Below the pieces are notes generated by a model. The model saw only the letters and a program-made list of their open reading frames with translations. It ran no database searches and was not told where the DNA came from. A stretch of DNA of 64,000 nt from an uncultured Litoreibacter sp. (GTDB lineage: Bacteria > Pseudomonadota > Alphaproteobacteria > Rhodobacterales > Rhodobacteraceae): positions 434,001 through 498,000 of the forward strand of contig CANLVO010000001.1 in NCBI GenBank assembly GCA_947494645.1, given 5' to 3'. The first letter of the stretch is position 1, and each line of letters begins with the position of its first letter. This document shows, piece after piece, positions 50,723 to 59,906 of this stretch. Position numbers and translations under genes: made by a program.

Positions 50723-52381
50723 ATGCAGGCCGATTACGTTATCGTCGGCGCGGGCTCCGCAGGCTGCGCCATTGCCTACCGCTTGGCAGAGGCGGGCCAG
50801 TCCGTCCTCGTCATCGAGCATGGCGGCTCCGATATCGGGCCGTTCATCCAGATGCCCGGCGCGCTCAGCTATCCGATGAACATGGCCCGCTACGATTGGG
50901 GCTACAGCACGGAGCCCGAGCCCAACCTCAACAACCGCCGCCTCGTTACCCCGCGCGGCAAGGTGATCGGTGGCTCCAGCTCGATCAACGGCATGGTTTA
51001 TGTGCGCGGCCACGCGGGCGACTTTGACCATTGGGCCGAACAAGGCGCGGACGGGTGGTCCTATGCCGACGTGCTGCCCTATTACAAACGCATGGAAAAC
51101 TGGGACAGCGGCGGTCGCGGTGGCGACCCCGAATGGCGCGGCAAGGACGGCCCGCTGCATGTCTCTCGCGGGCCGGGACGCAACCCGCTGACCCAAGCCT
51201 TCATCGACGCAGGCGTGCAAGCCGGCTACCAGATGACGCCCGACTATAACGGCCAGCAGCAAGAAGGCGTCGGCCCCTTTGATGCGACGATCAAGAAGGG
51301 CCGCCGCTGGTCCGCCGCCAACGCCTATATGCGCCCCGCGCTAAAGCATGAAAACTGCAACCTGATCAATGCCTTCGCCCGCAAGGTGACCATCGAAGAG
51401 GGCCGCGCCACTGGCGTCGAGGTTGAAAGAAAAGGCCAGATTGAGACCATCCGCGCCAACCGCGAGGTGATCATTTCGGCCTCCTCCATCAACTCTCCCA
51501 AGCTGTTGATGCTGTCCGGCATTGGCCCCGCCGCGCATCTGCAGCAGCACGGTATTGAGGTCGTCGCCGACCGCCCCGGCGTGGGTCAGAACCTGCAAGA
51601 CCATCTGGAGCTTTACCTGCAGATGGCCGCGTCCAAACCCGTCAGCCTGTATAAATACTGGAACATCCCGATGAAGGGCTTTGTCGGCACGCAATGGCTG
51701 CTGGCCAAGCTGGGCCTCGGCGCGTCCAATCAGTTCGAAAGCGGCGGCTTCATCCGCTCCAAACCGGGCGTCCGCTACCCTGATATCCAGTTCCACTTCC
51801 TGCCCATCGCCGTGCGCTATGACGGCCAGGCGGCGGCAGAGGGCCACGGCTATCAGGCCCATGTGGGCCCCATGCGGTCCAAGTCGCGCGGGCAAGTGAC
51901 GCTGAACAGCGCAGACCCCAATGCCGCGCCCAAGATCGAGTTCAACTACATGTCCCACCCCGAGGATTGGGAGGATTTCCGCACCTGCATCCGCCTGACC
52001 CGCGAGATTTTCGGGCAAGAGGCCTTCGCGCCATATTCCAAGCACGAAATCCAACCCGGGGCAGAGGTGCAATCTGACGACGCGCTCGACGCCTTCATCC
52101 GCGAACATGCCGAAAGCGCCTATCACCCCTGCGGCACCGCCCGCATGGGCCGCGCCGATGACAAAATGGCCGTGGTCGATCCCGAAACCCGCGTCATTGG
52201 CATAGACAACCTGCGCCTCGCCGACAGCTCCATCTTCCCCCGCATCACCAACGGCAACCTCAACGCGCCGTCCATCATGGTCGGTGAGAAAGCCGCGGAC
52301 CACATTCTGGGCAAACATCCGCTGCCAAAAGACAATGCGCAGCCATGGGTGCATCCCAATTGGGAGACAGAGCAGCGTTAG
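50723..52381 (+). CDS. betA: choline dehydrogenase
   Basis: A 552-residue GMC-family FAD enzyme that oxidises choline to betaine aldehyde at the membrane. The FAD dinucleotide loop is at the N-terminus ([20 protein letters not shown]). GMC motif 1 is [41 protein letters not shown]; the second is [18 protein letters not shown]; the active-site histidine region is [11 protein letters not shown]; and the end is [29 protein letters not shown]. Length is normal. It is coupled directly to betB, and its stop overlaps the convergent pccR stop by 4 bp. Confidence 0.97.
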   Translation: MQADYVIVGAGSAGCAIAYRLAEAGQSVLVIEHGGSDIGPFIQMPGALSYPMNMARYDWGYSTEPEPNLNNRRLVTPRGKVIGGSSSINGMVYVRGHAGDFDHWAEQGADGWSYADVLPYYKRMENWDSGGRGGDPEWRGKDGPLHVSRGPGRNPLTQAFIDAGVQAGYQMTPDYNGQQQEGVGPFDATIKKGRRWSAANAYMRPALKHENCNLINAFARKVTIEEGRATGVEVERKGQIETIRANREVIISASSINSPKLLMLSGIGPAAHLQQHGIEVVADRPGVGQNLQDHLELYLQMAASKPVSLYKYWNIPMKGFVGTQWLLAKLGLGASNQFESGGFIRSKPGVRYPDIQFHFLPIAVRYDGQAAAEGHGYQAHVGPMRSKSRGQVTLNSADPNAAPKIEFNYMSHPEDWEDFRTCIRLTREIFGQEAFAPYSKHEIQPGAEVQSDDALDAFIREHAESAYHPCGTARMGRADDKMAVVDPETRVIGIDNLRLADSSIFPRITNGNLNAPSIMVGEKAADHILGKHPLPKDNAQPWVHPNWETEQR

Positions 52382-53760
52382 TCGCCGACCTTGTAGGGCA
52401 GGGTGCCGCGCAGGTTGTGATCCACCGTCAGCTTGCTCTCCAGCGGTGGGACAGAACGTTGGTGGCAGTTGACCCGCTCGCAGATGCGGCATGAAATCCC
52501 GATAGGTTCAAACGCCTGCGGCTTAGCGGGCAGCAGGTCGTCGGCGTAGATCAAAGCCTCCGCATGGCTGATCTCGCAGCCCAGACCAATGGCAAACCGC
52601 CGCGTTGGCGCGGCAAAGCTGCCCCCCGGTTTCGAGACGTCCCGCGCCAGTGAGATATAGCGCACCCCATCCGGGGTTTCGGCCAGTTGCCGCAGGAAAC
52701 GCCCCGGCGTCTCGAAAGCCTGATGCACATTCCACAACGGACACGCGCCGCCAAAGCGGGCAAATTGCAACCGCGTGGCCGAATGCCTCTTGGTGATCGT
52801 CCCTGCCTGATCCACCCGCACAAAGAAAAACGGCACGCCCTTTGCGCCGGGGCGCTGCATGGTCGACAGCCTATGCGCCACCTGCTCAATCGAGGCCCCA
52901 AACATATCCGCCAGCCGTTCCAGATCGTGGCGCGTCTCCTGCGCGGCCTCCAGAAACCGCGTGTAGGGCAGCAAAGCGGCCCCGGCGAAGTAATTGGCCA
53001 GCCCGATCTTGGCAATTTGGCGCGCTGCATCGGATTGAAACCGCGCCAAATCCAGCGTGGCGTCCAAAAGGTCGTCATGTGCGATCAGGGCAAGCTGATG
53101 CAGCACCTGAAACCGCTGGGTCGGCGCCGAGGCATGGGCCGACAGGCTCAACGTGGCACTGCTCGCGTCAAAGCGGCGAAGGTTCGGCGTATCAACGAAT
53201 TGCACGTCAAAGCTCAGACCGTCCGCGCGCAGTACGTCGCCCCGCATCTGCGCCGAGACACGCTCCGCCGCGCGATCCACCGCGTCGATGTAATTGTCGC
53301 AATAATGAAAGAAGTCGCGCACCTCTTCCCACGGGCTGGGCTGCAACGCCGCGTCCTCGCGCCCCAATGCCTCGTCCAATGAGGCCAGCCGCTCATGGGT
53401 GTACCGGTAAGCCCGGTGCAGGCTCAGAAAGGCATGCGCCAAGCCCGGCGCGTTCGACGCCGCCAGCTGCAAATCAGACAAGGGCGGGGTCTGGTCGTCA
53501 AAGACCGGATCGCTCAACGCCTCGCGCATGTCGGTGACCATCCGTTCGGCCTCCCCGGGGCGCAGCTCGGTGATGTCGAAGTCAAATTCCTGCGCCATCG
53601 ACAACACCACGCCGGTCGAGACAGGCCGGTTGTTGTTCTCCATCTGGTTGAGATAGGGCAGCGACACGCCCAGCCGGGCAGCAAAGGCCTTTTGGGTCAG
53701 CCCAAGCCGGGTGCGCAGCTCGCGCAGCTTGACGCCGACATAAAGTTTCTGTGCTGCCAT
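52378..53760 (-). CDS. pccR: short-chain fatty acyl-CoA regulator PccR (XRE family)
   Basis: A 460-residue transcription regulator of propionyl-CoA metabolism. An XRE helix-turn-helix occupies about residues 8-62 ([37 protein letters not shown]). A central helical ligand region follows, and the C-terminus ([42 protein letters not shown]) has the cysteine-rich end of the ScfR/PccR family. In Rhodobacter sphaeroides PccR controls pccB through TTTGCAAA repeats; the same octamer occurs upstream of this gene and of pccB. The start at 53760 ([15 protein letters not shown]) fits the family. It is likely to autoregulate. Confidence 0.9.
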   Translation of the reverse strand: MAAQKLYVGVKLRELRTRLGLTQKAFAARLGVSLPYLNQMENNNRPVSTGVVLSMAQEFDFDITELRPGEAERMVTDMREALSDPVFDDQTPPLSDLQLAASNAPGLAHAFLSLHRAYRYTHERLASLDEALGREDAALQPSPWEEVRDFFHYCDNYIDAVDRAAERVSAQMRGDVLRADGLSFDVQFVDTPNLRRFDASSATLSLSAHASAPTQRFQVLHQLALIAHDDLLDATLDLARFQSDAARQIAKIGLANYFAGAALLPYTRFLEAAQETRHDLERLADMFGASIEQVAHRLSTMQRPGAKGVPFFFVRVDQAGTITKRHSATRLQFARFGGACPLWNVHQAFETPGRFLRQLAETPDGVRYISLARDVSKPGGSFAAPTRRFAIGLGCEISHAEALIYADDLLPAKPQAFEPIGISCRICERVNCHQRSVPPLESKLTVDHNLRGTLPYKVGD

Positions 53761-53770
53761 CTCAGGCCCC

Positions 53771-53808
53771 TTTGCAAATTTGCTAATCGCGCTTCTACAA
53801 TTTGCAAA
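53771..53808 (-). promoter_or_regulatory. TTTGCAAA operator cluster upstream of pccR
   Basis: TTTGCAAA at 53771-53778 is followed directly by TTTGCTAA (53779-53786). A second perfect TTTGCAAA is at 53801-53808. The cluster starts 10 bp before the pccR ATG and fits the octamer reported for PccR binding, so autorepression is likely. Confidence 0.75.
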
Positions 53809-53838
53809 CTTATCTGGCAACGGGGCCGTGGGCGGGGC

Positions 53839-55056
53839 TCAGCTCCGTGACAATTGCCGGGTGCGGCGCAGCACATAAAGAATCGCCAGCCCGCCCATGA
53901 TGGCGCTGACAAACATGATCCACTGCAACGGGAAGCTGCCGTCGCCGCCTTCCAGCATCGCGCCAGCCAAGGCCGCCAGCAACGCGCCGCCGCCAATCAT
54001 GATCGCGCCGCCAATTCCGCTGGCCGTCCCCGCCAGATGCGGCCGGACTGACAAAAGCCCCGCATTGGCGTTGGGTAGAACCAGCCCGTTGCCCAGCCCC
54101 ACAAAGGTGACAAAGCCAAAGAACATCCAAGCGCTTCCGAACCCCAGATAGGAGACCACCAGCGACAGACCCAGCCCCACAACCTGCACAATGCTGCCCG
54201 CCACGATCATCCGGTCAATGCCGTAGCGCACGGAGTATCTGCCCGACAAGAAATTGCCCAAAGCATAGCCCAGCGCAGGCACGCCCAGAAAGAACCCGGT
54301 CATCGCCACAGGCTGGTTGAACACCTCCGTCGCCACGTAAGGCGCGCCGCCCAGAAAGGCGAAAAACGTGCCCGAGGAAAAGGCCGCGGCGAAGGCGTAA
54401 CCCCAAAAGCGCGGCGATTTGAACAGCTCGGGATATTCTGTGACCTGCTGGCGGAAGGTGACCCCTTGCGTCTTGGCAGTCTCGCCCTGATCCGCCCAGC
54501 ACAGCAAGGCCATCGCGCTGCCAAAGAGCATCAAAAAGACGAACGTCGCCCGCCAGCCAAAAGCCGTGTCCAAAGCGCCGCCAATGGAGGGCGCGATCAT
54601 CGGCACAATCGACATGCCCATGGTCACATAGCCAATCATCGAGGCCGATTCCTCTTGGCCGTACATGTCGCGCACGATGGCCCGGCTCAGCACCATCCCC
54701 ACCGCAATCGTGGCCTGTAACATCCGGAACGCCAGAAACATCTCGACGCTGGTCGAGAAATAACAGCCCGCCGTCGCCAGCACGAAGACAACCAGCGACA
54801 CCAGCGTGACAGAGCGCCTCCCGAACCGGTCTGACAAAGGCCCGATCATCACCTGCAACAGGGCGGTACAGCCCAGATAGACCGACACCGACAGCTGCAT
54901 CACGGCGTAATCCGTTCCAAATTCGCGCGTCATGGCAGGCAGCGAGGGCAGGAAAATGCTCATGCTCATCGCCGACATGCCCGCCATCAGCACCAGGGTG
55001 AAGATATGGGGCGGGGTGGTGCGGTCTAGAAATCGGGTATGGATGCGGTCGGCCAT
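53839..55056 (-). CDS. Bcr/CflA-type MFS multidrug transporter
   Basis: A 405-residue major facilitator with about 12 helices. The Bcr/CflA signature is present: SIFLPSLPAMTREFGTDYAVMQLSVSVYLGCTALLQVMIGPLSDRFGRRSV, including the loop 2-3 motif GPLSDRFGRR. FRMLQATIAVGMVLSRAIVRDMY and GLVLPNANAGLLSVRPHLAGTASGIGGAIMIGGGALL are also diagnostic. The start at 55056 (MADRIHTRFLDRTTPP) is preferred to 55098, which would overlap the operator region. It lies between pccR and pccB, divergent from pccB, so it may be controlled by PccR and could export an organic acid or acyl derivative. This role is an inference from position. Confidence 0.88.
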   Translation of the reverse strand: MADRIHTRFLDRTTPPHIFTLVLMAGMSAMSMSIFLPSLPAMTREFGTDYAVMQLSVSVYLGCTALLQVMIGPLSDRFGRRSVTLVSLVVFVLATAGCYFSTSVEMFLAFRMLQATIAVGMVLSRAIVRDMYGQEESASMIGYVTMGMSIVPMIAPSIGGALDTAFGWRATFVFLMLFGSAMALLCWADQGETAKTQGVTFRQQVTEYPELFKSPRFWGYAFAAAFSSGTFFAFLGGAPYVATEVFNQPVAMTGFFLGVPALGYALGNFLSGRYSVRYGIDRMIVAGSIVQVVGLGLSLVVSYLGFGSAWMFFGFVTFVGLGNGLVLPNANAGLLSVRPHLAGTASGIGGAIMIGGGALLAALAGAMLEGGDGSFPLQWIMFVSAIMGGLAILYVLRRTRQLSRS

Positions 55057-55126
55057 CCCTTGGGTGTAGACCCATTTCACGGATTGTCCATGAGCCACGT
55101 CGCGCAGGGCATGTGCGGGGTCAGAA

Positions 55127-55182
55127 TTTGCAGATTTGCAATTTGATGCGAAAGTGGGTCAATAAATTTGCAAATTTGCGGC
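55127..55182 (+). promoter_or_regulatory. TTTGCAAA-type operators between the MFS gene and pccB
   Basis: Two tandem pairs occur: TTTGCAGA-TTTGCAAT (55127-55142) and TTTGCAAA-TTTGCGGC (55167-55182), 24 bp apart. They sit in the divergent gap upstream of pccB and match the repeat used by PccR in relatives. They could control both directions. Confidence 0.7.
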
Positions 55183-55257
55183 TTTCCGCTTTGTTGCACC
55201 GCAGCAATTGTCTACATTGCGCCAACTCCAGAGCAGAACTCCAAGGGGGAGGCCTCC

Positions 55258-56790
55258 ATGAAAGACATTCTCGCAGAACTCGAAGCGCGCCGGGACGTGG
55301 CGCGGCTGGGCGGCGGGCAGCGCCGCATTGACGCGCAGCACGCCAAAGGCAAGCTGACCGCCCGCGAGCGGATCGAGCTGCTACTCGATGAAGGCTCTTT
55401 CGAGGAATTCGACATGTTTGTCGCCCACCGCTGCACGGAGTTCGGCATGGAAGGCGAACGCCCGCCCGGCGACGGCGTCATCACCGGCTGGGGCACGATC
55501 AACGGCCGTATGGTCTATGTGTTCTCTCAGGATTTCACCGTCTTCGGCGGCTCGCTGTCGGAAACCCACGCGCAGAAGATCTGCAAAATTCAGGACATGG
55601 CCGTCCAGAACGGCGCGCCCATCATCGGCATCAACGACTCAGGCGGTGCCCGTATTCAAGAAGGGGTGGCCTCCCTCGCAGGCTACGCGGAAGTGTTTCA
55701 GCGTAATATCATGGCCTCCGGCGTCGTGCCGCAGATCAGCCTGATCATGGGGCCATGCGCAGGCGGCGCGGTCTATTCGCCCGCCATGACCGACTTTATC
55801 TTCATGGTCAAAGACACCTCCTACATGTTCGTCACCGGCCCCGACGTGGTCAAAACCGTGACCAACGAGGTCGTGACCGCAGAGGAACTTGGCGGGGCCT
55901 CGACGCACACCAAGAAAAGCTCCGTCGCTGATGGCGCGTTTGAAAATGACGTCGAAGCGCTGGCCGAGGTCCGCCGTCTGGTCGACTTCCTGCCGCTGAA
56001 CAATCGAGAAAAGCCCCCGGTGCGCCCGTTCTTTGATGATGTCGCGCGCCAAGAGGCGTCGCTCGACACGCTGATCCCCGACAATCCGAACACGCCCTAT
56101 GACATGAAAGAGCTGATCCACAAGCTCGCCGACGAGGGAGATTTCTTCGAAATACAGGAAGATTTCGCAAAGAATATCCTGACCGGCTTCATCCGTCTGG
56201 AAGGCCAGAGCGTCGGCGTCGTGGCCAACCAACCCACCGTCTTGGCGGGATGTCTGGACATTGACAGCTCGCGCAAGGCCGCGCGGTTCGTGCGTTTCTG
56301 CGACGCCTTTGAAATCCCGATCCTGACGCTGGTCGACGTGCCGGGCTTCCTGCCGGGCACAAGCCAGGAATATGGCGGTGTCATCAAGCACGGCGCGAAA
56401 TTGCTGTTTGCCTACGGCGAGGCCACGGTGCCGAAAGTCACGGTCATCACCCGCAAAGCCTATGGCGGGGCCTATGACGTGATGGCCTCCAAACACCTGC
56501 GCGGTGATTTCAACTACGCCTGGCCCACCGCTGAGATCGCGGTGATGGGCGCAAAGGGCGCGGTGGAAATCCTGTATCGCTCCGAGCTGGGCGATGCCGA
56601 CAAGATCGCCACCCGGACCGCTGACTATGAAGACCGGTTCGCCAACCCGTTCGTGGCCGCCGAAAAAGGCTTCATCGACGAGGTGATCATGCCCCATTCC
56701 ACCCGCCGCCGCGTCAGCCGCGCCTTTGCCTCGCTCAGGGGCAAACAGCTGAAAAACCCGTGGAAGAAGCACGACAACATCCCGCTTTAG
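55258..56790 (+). CDS. pccB: propionyl-CoA carboxylase beta subunit
   Basis: A 510-residue carboxyltransferase subunit that moves CO2 from carboxybiotin to propionyl-CoA, giving methylmalonyl-CoA. The start is ATG at 55258 ([44 protein letters not shown]), preceded by GGGGGAGG. N-terminal acyl-CoA site motifs are [24 protein letters not shown] and [17 protein letters not shown]-terminal carboxybiotin motifs are [50 protein letters not shown]. It partners PccA at 59982. Regulation by PccR is likely from the octamers upstream. Confidence 0.96.
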   Translation: MKDILAELEARRDVARLGGGQRRIDAQHAKGKLTARERIELLLDEGSFEEFDMFVAHRCTEFGMEGERPPGDGVITGWGTINGRMVYVFSQDFTVFGGSLSETHAQKICKIQDMAVQNGAPIIGINDSGGARIQEGVASLAGYAEVFQRNIMASGVVPQISLIMGPCAGGAVYSPAMTDFIFMVKDTSYMFVTGPDVVKTVTNEVVTAEELGGASTHTKKSSVADGAFENDVEALAEVRRLVDFLPLNNREKPPVRPFFDDVARQEASLDTLIPDNPNTPYDMKELIHKLADEGDFFEIQEDFAKNILTGFIRLEGQSVGVVANQPTVLAGCLDIDSSRKAARFVRFCDAFEIPILTLVDVPGFLPGTSQEYGGVIKHGAKLLFAYGEATVPKVTVITRKAYGGAYDVMASKHLRGDFNYAWPTAEIAVMGAKGAVEILYRSELGDADKIATRTADYEDRFANPFVAAEKGFIDEVIMPHSTRRRVSRAFASLRGKQLKNPWKKHDNIPL

Positions 56791-56866
56791 CGCGGCACAG
56801 GGACGACGCGGAGCGTATCTGGCAGATGTCGGACTTGAGTATTTTGAACCAAATGGAGACAGGGCG

Positions 56867-57265
56867 TTGAGCACAATCTGGAAAAACCAGTCCTTTACCA
56901 TCGCCCATGCGGATAGCGGCGCGTTTGAAGGGCAGGGGCTGCGGCCATTCTTCGAGTACCGTCAATTGGGCATCTCGGAGGCCACGCAAGGCAAGTTCGG
57001 CGCGCATGTCATCCGCGCCGTGCCCGGCATGGAAAGCCCGGCAACCTGGCACAGCCATGACCTCGATTTTCAGATGGTTTATGTCACGCGCGGCTGGGTC
57101 GTTTTTGAGTATGAGGAAACCGGCGAGCATGTTCTGCGCGAAGGCTCCTGCGTGCTGCAACCGCCGGGCATTAAACACCGGGAGGTACGTCACTCCGACG
57201 ATCTTGAACTGATCGAGATCGTCTCTCCAGCCGCGTTCGATACGCAAGAGGAACCCGCCCCTTGA
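56867..57265 (+). CDS. cupin-domain protein
   Basis: A 132-residue single-cupin protein. The metal-binding motif region reads TWHSHDLDFQMVYVTRGWVVFEYEETGEHVL, with His-x-His and a later Glu, and the second conserved strand is SCVLQPPGIKHREVRHSDDLELIEIVSP. The start is TTG at 56867, with AGGG 4 nt upstream. It lies between pccB and the DUF6497 gene and overlaps the latter by 4 bp, so it is translated with it. Function is unknown: cupins of this size bind metals and small acids and often act as isomerases, sensors or minor dioxygenases. Confidence 0.85.
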   Translation: MSTIWKNQSFTIAHADSGAFEGQGLRPFFEYRQLGISEATQGKFGAHVIRAVPGMESPATWHSHDLDFQMVYVTRGWVVFEYEETGEHVLREGSCVLQPPGIKHREVRHSDDLELIEIVSPAAFDTQEEPAP

Positions 57266-57759
57266 GCACCGCAATGGGCCTCTGGGCGCTGACCTGCGCC
57301 ACCATCGGTCTGGGCTGTGAAGACAGCCCTGAAACCTTTGCCGAGCCCGAGAACGAGCTGCGCGCGGACCAAGCGGAAGCGACCGCCCCCGTGCCGCTGA
57401 GCATGGCCGAAGATGGCACCATCACGCTGCCCTCCGGGCTGGTCCTGCGGCAACACGAGCTGCGCCTCGAGCCGCAAGGCGCGGTGTCTCATGGGGTCCA
57501 CACTGTCAGGTTGCGCTATGTCTCAGAACAATTGGGTGACAGCGCCGCATTTGGCTTTGAACGGATCGAGCAGGATTTCTCGCATCTGTGCCATCAGTTC
57601 GGCTTGGCGGTGCAGGGGCGATCCGCCCCCAATGCAGAGCAAATCATTATCTCAATGGCGTCCGCCCCCACCGCTTTCGGCGAAACTGCGCCGGAGGTGG
57701 TGCAATATTTTGACAGCTTCCGCATCGAAGATGACCGCTGCATCTGGGAAGGGTTATGA
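57262..57759 (+). CDS. DUF6497-like exported protein
   Basis: A 165-residue protein with a short signal-like N-terminus (MSTAMGLWALTCATIGLG) that ends near a cysteine. The mature part matches the pattern I associate with the DUF6497 family of Rhodobacteraceae: LPSGLVLRQHELRLEPQGAVSHGVHTVRLRYV, FERIEQDFSHLCHQFGLAVQ, EQIIISMASAPTAFGETAPEVVQYFDSFRIEDDRCIWEG. The cysteines at LC and DRC probably pair. The TTG start overlaps the cupin stop by 4 bp. No function is known. Confidence 0.75.
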   Translation: MSTAMGLWALTCATIGLGCEDSPETFAEPENELRADQAEATAPVPLSMAEDGTITLPSGLVLRQHELRLEPQGAVSHGVHTVRLRYVSEQLGDSAAFGFERIEQDFSHLCHQFGLAVQGRSAPNAEQIIISMASAPTAFGETAPEVVQYFDSFRIEDDRCIWEGL

Positions 57760-57973
57760 AAAAAACACAATATATTGAGGTAGATAACACCTCCAAAACC
57801 GCGATTGATGCAAACACGTCACAGGCGCAATCAGGCAACGCTGGCAGGTATTTTTCCGCGACGAATACAGATACCTTGCATCAAGGTCGCATTTCTGTGA
57901 CCCATACATCGTGTGTTGACGGAACCAGGGGTGACTCGGGGGAGTTAACGTATGAACTTAATAGGAGACAGAC

Positions 57974-58105
57974 ATGTCCAAGAGCATCAAAGCTATCGTT
58001 GCACTCGGCTTCGTTGCAGTTGTCGCAGCATGCGGCGGCCAGCAAGAAGAAGAAGTGGTTATTGTTGAGCCAGTGGTCGAAGAGCCCACATTCAACAAGT
58101 TCTAA
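57974..58105 (+). CDS. 43-residue lipoprotein
   Basis: A very small exported lipoprotein. The peptide begins MSKSIKAIVALGFVAVVAAC, where the cysteine follows VVAA as an acceptable lipobox. The mature part is only about 24 residues long, rich in Glu and Val (GGQQEEEVVIVEPVVEEP). GGAG lies 7 nt before the ATG and a strong hairpin follows the stop, so the small gene is well delimited. A related sequence (EETVVYVEPVFDKFGN) occurs in the next lipoprotein, so the two are paralogues. It may be an outer-membrane tether. Its size puts it below common gene-calling cut-offs. Confidence 0.8.
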   Translation: MSKSIKAIVALGFVAVVAACGGQQEEEVVIVEPVVEEPTFNKF

Positions 58106-58109
58106 TACC

Positions 58110-58143
58110 TTTGCGGGGCGGCCCTCTCGGTTCGCCCCGCAAA
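58110..58143 (+). terminator. hairpin terminator after the 43-residue lipoprotein
   Basis: TTTGCGGGGCG (58110-58120) pairs perfectly with CGCCCCGCAAA (58133-58143) with a 12-nt loop, starting 5 bp beyond the stop codon. A terminator is likely in spite of the weak T-run. Confidence 0.75.
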
Positions 58144-58216
58144 ACCCCACGGCCTTTGGCCGCGATCAAAACTCCCTGAAAATTGGCACGACAAAGTCAC
58201 CATGGTCCTCACGGTT

Positions 58217-58244
58217 TTGTGAAGGCGCGGATTTCTGCTATGCT
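58217..58244 (+). promoter_or_regulatory. putative promoter of the 101-residue lipoprotein
   Basis: TTGTGA (58217-58222), a 16-bp spacer and TATGCT (58239-58244, preceded by TGC as extended -10) lie 33 bp before the ATG at 58277. Confidence 0.55.
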
Positions 58245-58276
58245 CCTCTCATTTCAACACTGAATGAGGGACAAAA

Positions 58277-58582
58277 ATGTCATTTAAAGTTTTACCCGCC
58301 GTATGCTGCGCCGCGATTCTGGGCCTCGCCGCCTGCGCCCAGCAGGAAGAGACGGTGGTTTACGTCGAACCGGTCTTCGACAAATTTGGCAACAGCGCAC
58401 CGTGTGATGACGGCACGCAAATCCCTGGCACAACCGACCTGCCACCATGCGAGCCGGAGGACTGCACCGACGACACGTCAGCCATCGCCGCCGGTGCGAC
58501 TCCATGTCCGCCCCGATTCGAAGGTGGTGACGATCCATCAGGGCGCGGTGGCTCCTCGCCAACAGGTGGCGCACGCCCATAA
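58277..58582 (+). CDS. lipoprotein related to the 43-residue lipoprotein
   Basis: A 101-residue lipoprotein: MSFKVLPAVCCAAILGLAACAQQ gives a good lipobox (LAAC). The mature N-terminus EETVVYVEPVFDKFGNSAPC is clearly related to the EEEVVIVEPVVEEPTFNKF of the 43-residue neighbour. The rest is a low-complexity, cysteine-containing tail (PCEPEDCTDD, TPCPP) with a glycine/serine end. It is independently transcribed (promoter entry upstream). Its function is unknown; a diverged duplicate of the preceding lipoprotein is the simplest reading. Confidence 0.75.
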   Translation: MSFKVLPAVCCAAILGLAACAQQEETVVYVEPVFDKFGNSAPCDDGTQIPGTTDLPPCEPEDCTDDTSAIAAGATPCPPRFEGGDDPSGRGGSSPTGGARP

Positions 58583-58647
58583 CCGGACAATGATGCAGCG
58601 GGTGCTTGCTCAGGCCCCGCTGCACAATACCCTCAGGAGGCCCCATC

Positions 58648-59010
58648 ATGCTAAAGCATAGGGGCTTCCCCTCCCGTTTGCCGGGCACTGATTTCCAGTT
58701 CACCATCCGCCGCGACAACAAGAAGGGCGCCACGCCCCTTGTGGCCCGCGAACGCTTTGCCGACCGCCGCCCGCCCGACCGCCGCGCCGATGAAGGCTTC
58801 ATGTGGGCGCTGTGGGAGCATTTCGGCCCAGAGCCGTTCGAGCGCGGCAATCTCGATGCCGGTCGGCTCAGCTGGCTTTTCGGTCGCGAGGTGGTGGCGG
58901 CTGAAGATCCCTTCGATCCAGCCAGTTACGACGCGATGCTGAGAATCGATGAGACCCGGGCCCGCGCCTCCTTTCCCGCCGCTTTTGACGGCACATTCGG
59001 GGGCGATTAA
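58648..59010 (+). CDS. hypothetical cytoplasmic protein
   Basis: A 120-residue protein with strong ribosome-binding support (AGGAGG 7 nt upstream of the ATG). It reads MLKHRGFPSRLPGTDFQFTIRRDNKKGATPLVARERFADRRPPDRRADEGFMWALWEHFGPEPFERGNLDAGRLSWLFGREVV, with basic N-terminal and acidic C-terminal parts and no membrane segment. The upstream frame to 58606 is not used. I do not recognise the family. It lies between two lipoprotein groups, and a strong terminator follows about 170 bp later. Confidence 0.65.
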   Translation: MLKHRGFPSRLPGTDFQFTIRRDNKKGATPLVARERFADRRPPDRRADEGFMWALWEHFGPEPFERGNLDAGRLSWLFGREVVAAEDPFDPASYDAMLRIDETRARASFPAAFDGTFGGD

Positions 59011-59332
59011 GCGTGTTTATGCCCCTGACTGGAAACAATAAGCAGGAATCGGCTCAAAACCGGTACAAAAATAAGGCACGCTTTGTTTGCTCTGAAACAG
59101 CGGGCAATGTCATTTCACGAGCATATCCCTCCAGCACAGTGACGTGCTCGTATGTACAAAACCGTTACCCTTCCCCTCTGAAGAGGTCTGCCTTCCAGGG
59201 CAGACCTCTTTTTTATGGCCGTACCCCGTCAGCAAGATATCGCCCAAATCTGCCCCGGCGGCAGAACAGGGAATCTTTTTGCGCGCCTATGTGGTTACGT
59301 CTTTCCAAAACCAATAAAAACGGAGAGCGGGA
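59011..59332. other. intergenic region with possible small RNA ahead of the terminator
   Basis: No protein gene is convincing in these 322 bases. It contains a small hairpin AGCAC/GTGCT (59133-59148), a 9-codon ORF (59152-59181) and the terminator at 59181-59214. A short transcript ending there could be a small RNA or the long 3' UTR of the preceding gene; no promoter was found. Confidence 0.45.
59181..59214 (+). terminator. strong Rho-independent terminator
   Basis: AAGAGGTCTGCC (59181-59192) pairs perfectly with GGCAGACCTCTT (59199-59210) with a 6-nt loop, and TTTTTT runs from 59209 to 59214. It is a textbook terminator, but about 170 bp beyond the nearest stop codon. Confidence 0.92.
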
Positions 59333-59536
59333 ATGCGGAAAACACTTACAACACTTGGCCTTATGGGCGTCATGGCACTGGTTGCGGCATGTGAAAGCGA
59401 TGCCGAACGCGGTGTGGCAGGGGCCGCAGGCGGCGCCCTCATCTCACGCGCCACAGGTGGCGATGTGCTTACAGGTGCCATTATCGGCGGCGCGGCAGGC
59501 GTGTTCTGCGACGACGCGGGCATCTGCCCAGACTAA
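59333..59536 (+). CDS. small glycine-zipper lipoprotein
   Basis: A 67-residue lipoprotein with lipobox LVAAC (MRKTLTTLGLMGVMALVAACESDAERG) and a mature part rich in small residues: GVAGAAGGALISRATGG, LTGAIIGGAAGVFCDDAGIC. The GxxxG-like repeats form a glycine zipper, which may insert in or associate with the outer membrane. CDDAGIC may form a disulfide. It is a close paralogue of the gene at 59678. Together with the other lipoproteins it forms a cluster of very small envelope proteins. Its role is unknown; it lies upstream of pccA but is unlikely to share its function. Confidence 0.8.
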   Translation: MRKTLTTLGLMGVMALVAACESDAERGVAGAAGGALISRATGGDVLTGAIIGGAAGVFCDDAGICPD

Positions 59537-59677
59537 GCGGACTATTCCCGGGGCCCACGGCCTCAACACACCACCGCGTGGCGCAGATCGACTTCTGCGA
59601 CACGCGGCTGCCAGACCTTTCGGAACAATTCCGGCCCTTGCGCGTTGTCCTGACACATTCCAGTCAGGAGAAAACCC

Positions 59678-59878
59678 ATGCGTAAATCCATCACAGCCCT
59701 CGCCCTTCTTGTCGCCGCTGGCACACTCGCGGCCTGCGACAGCGATGCGGAACGCGGCCTTGTCGGCGCGGGCGGCGGTGCTGCCGTGGCAGCCGCAACC
59801 GGCGGCAGCGCGGTCACTGGCGCCATCATTGGCGGGGCCGCAGGCGTCTTCTGCGACGACGTTGGCGTCTGTAAGTAA
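59678..59878 (+). CDS. small glycine-zipper lipoprotein, tandem paralogue
   Basis: A 66-residue lipoprotein, MRKSITALALLVAAGTLAACDSDAERGLVGAGGGAAVAAATGG, then TGAIIGGAAGVFCDDVGVCK, matching the preceding gene over its full length. The lipobox is LAAC. The paired cysteines and glycine repeats are conserved between the two. A Shine-Dalgarno GGAG lies 10 nt before the ATG. A terminator follows at 59907-59938, so this gene ends its own unit before pccA. Confidence 0.8.
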   Translation: MRKSITALALLVAAGTLAACDSDAERGLVGAGGGAAVAAATGGSAVTGAIIGGAAGVFCDDVGVCK

Positions 59879-59906
59879 CCACAACCACAAATCGTTAACT
59901 CTTCCG

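Noticed and set aside
49529-51262. Long minus-strand ORF (577 codons) opposite betB and betA
   Set aside because: It is antisense to two certain genes; the translated sequence is low in hydrophobic order and rich in Gly, Asp, His and Arg, as expected from the complementary phase of GC-rich codons.
55639-56901. Minus-strand ORF of 420 codons opposite pccB
   Set aside because: Mirror frame of pccB with no recognisable domain; explained by codon phase in GC-rich DNA.
59152-59181. Nine-codon leader peptide (MYKTVTLPL) before a terminator as an attenuator
   Set aside because: No ribosome-binding site, no run of a single regulatory amino acid codon, and no alternative stem competing with the terminator; the gene that follows is an unrelated lipoprotein 120 bp away.
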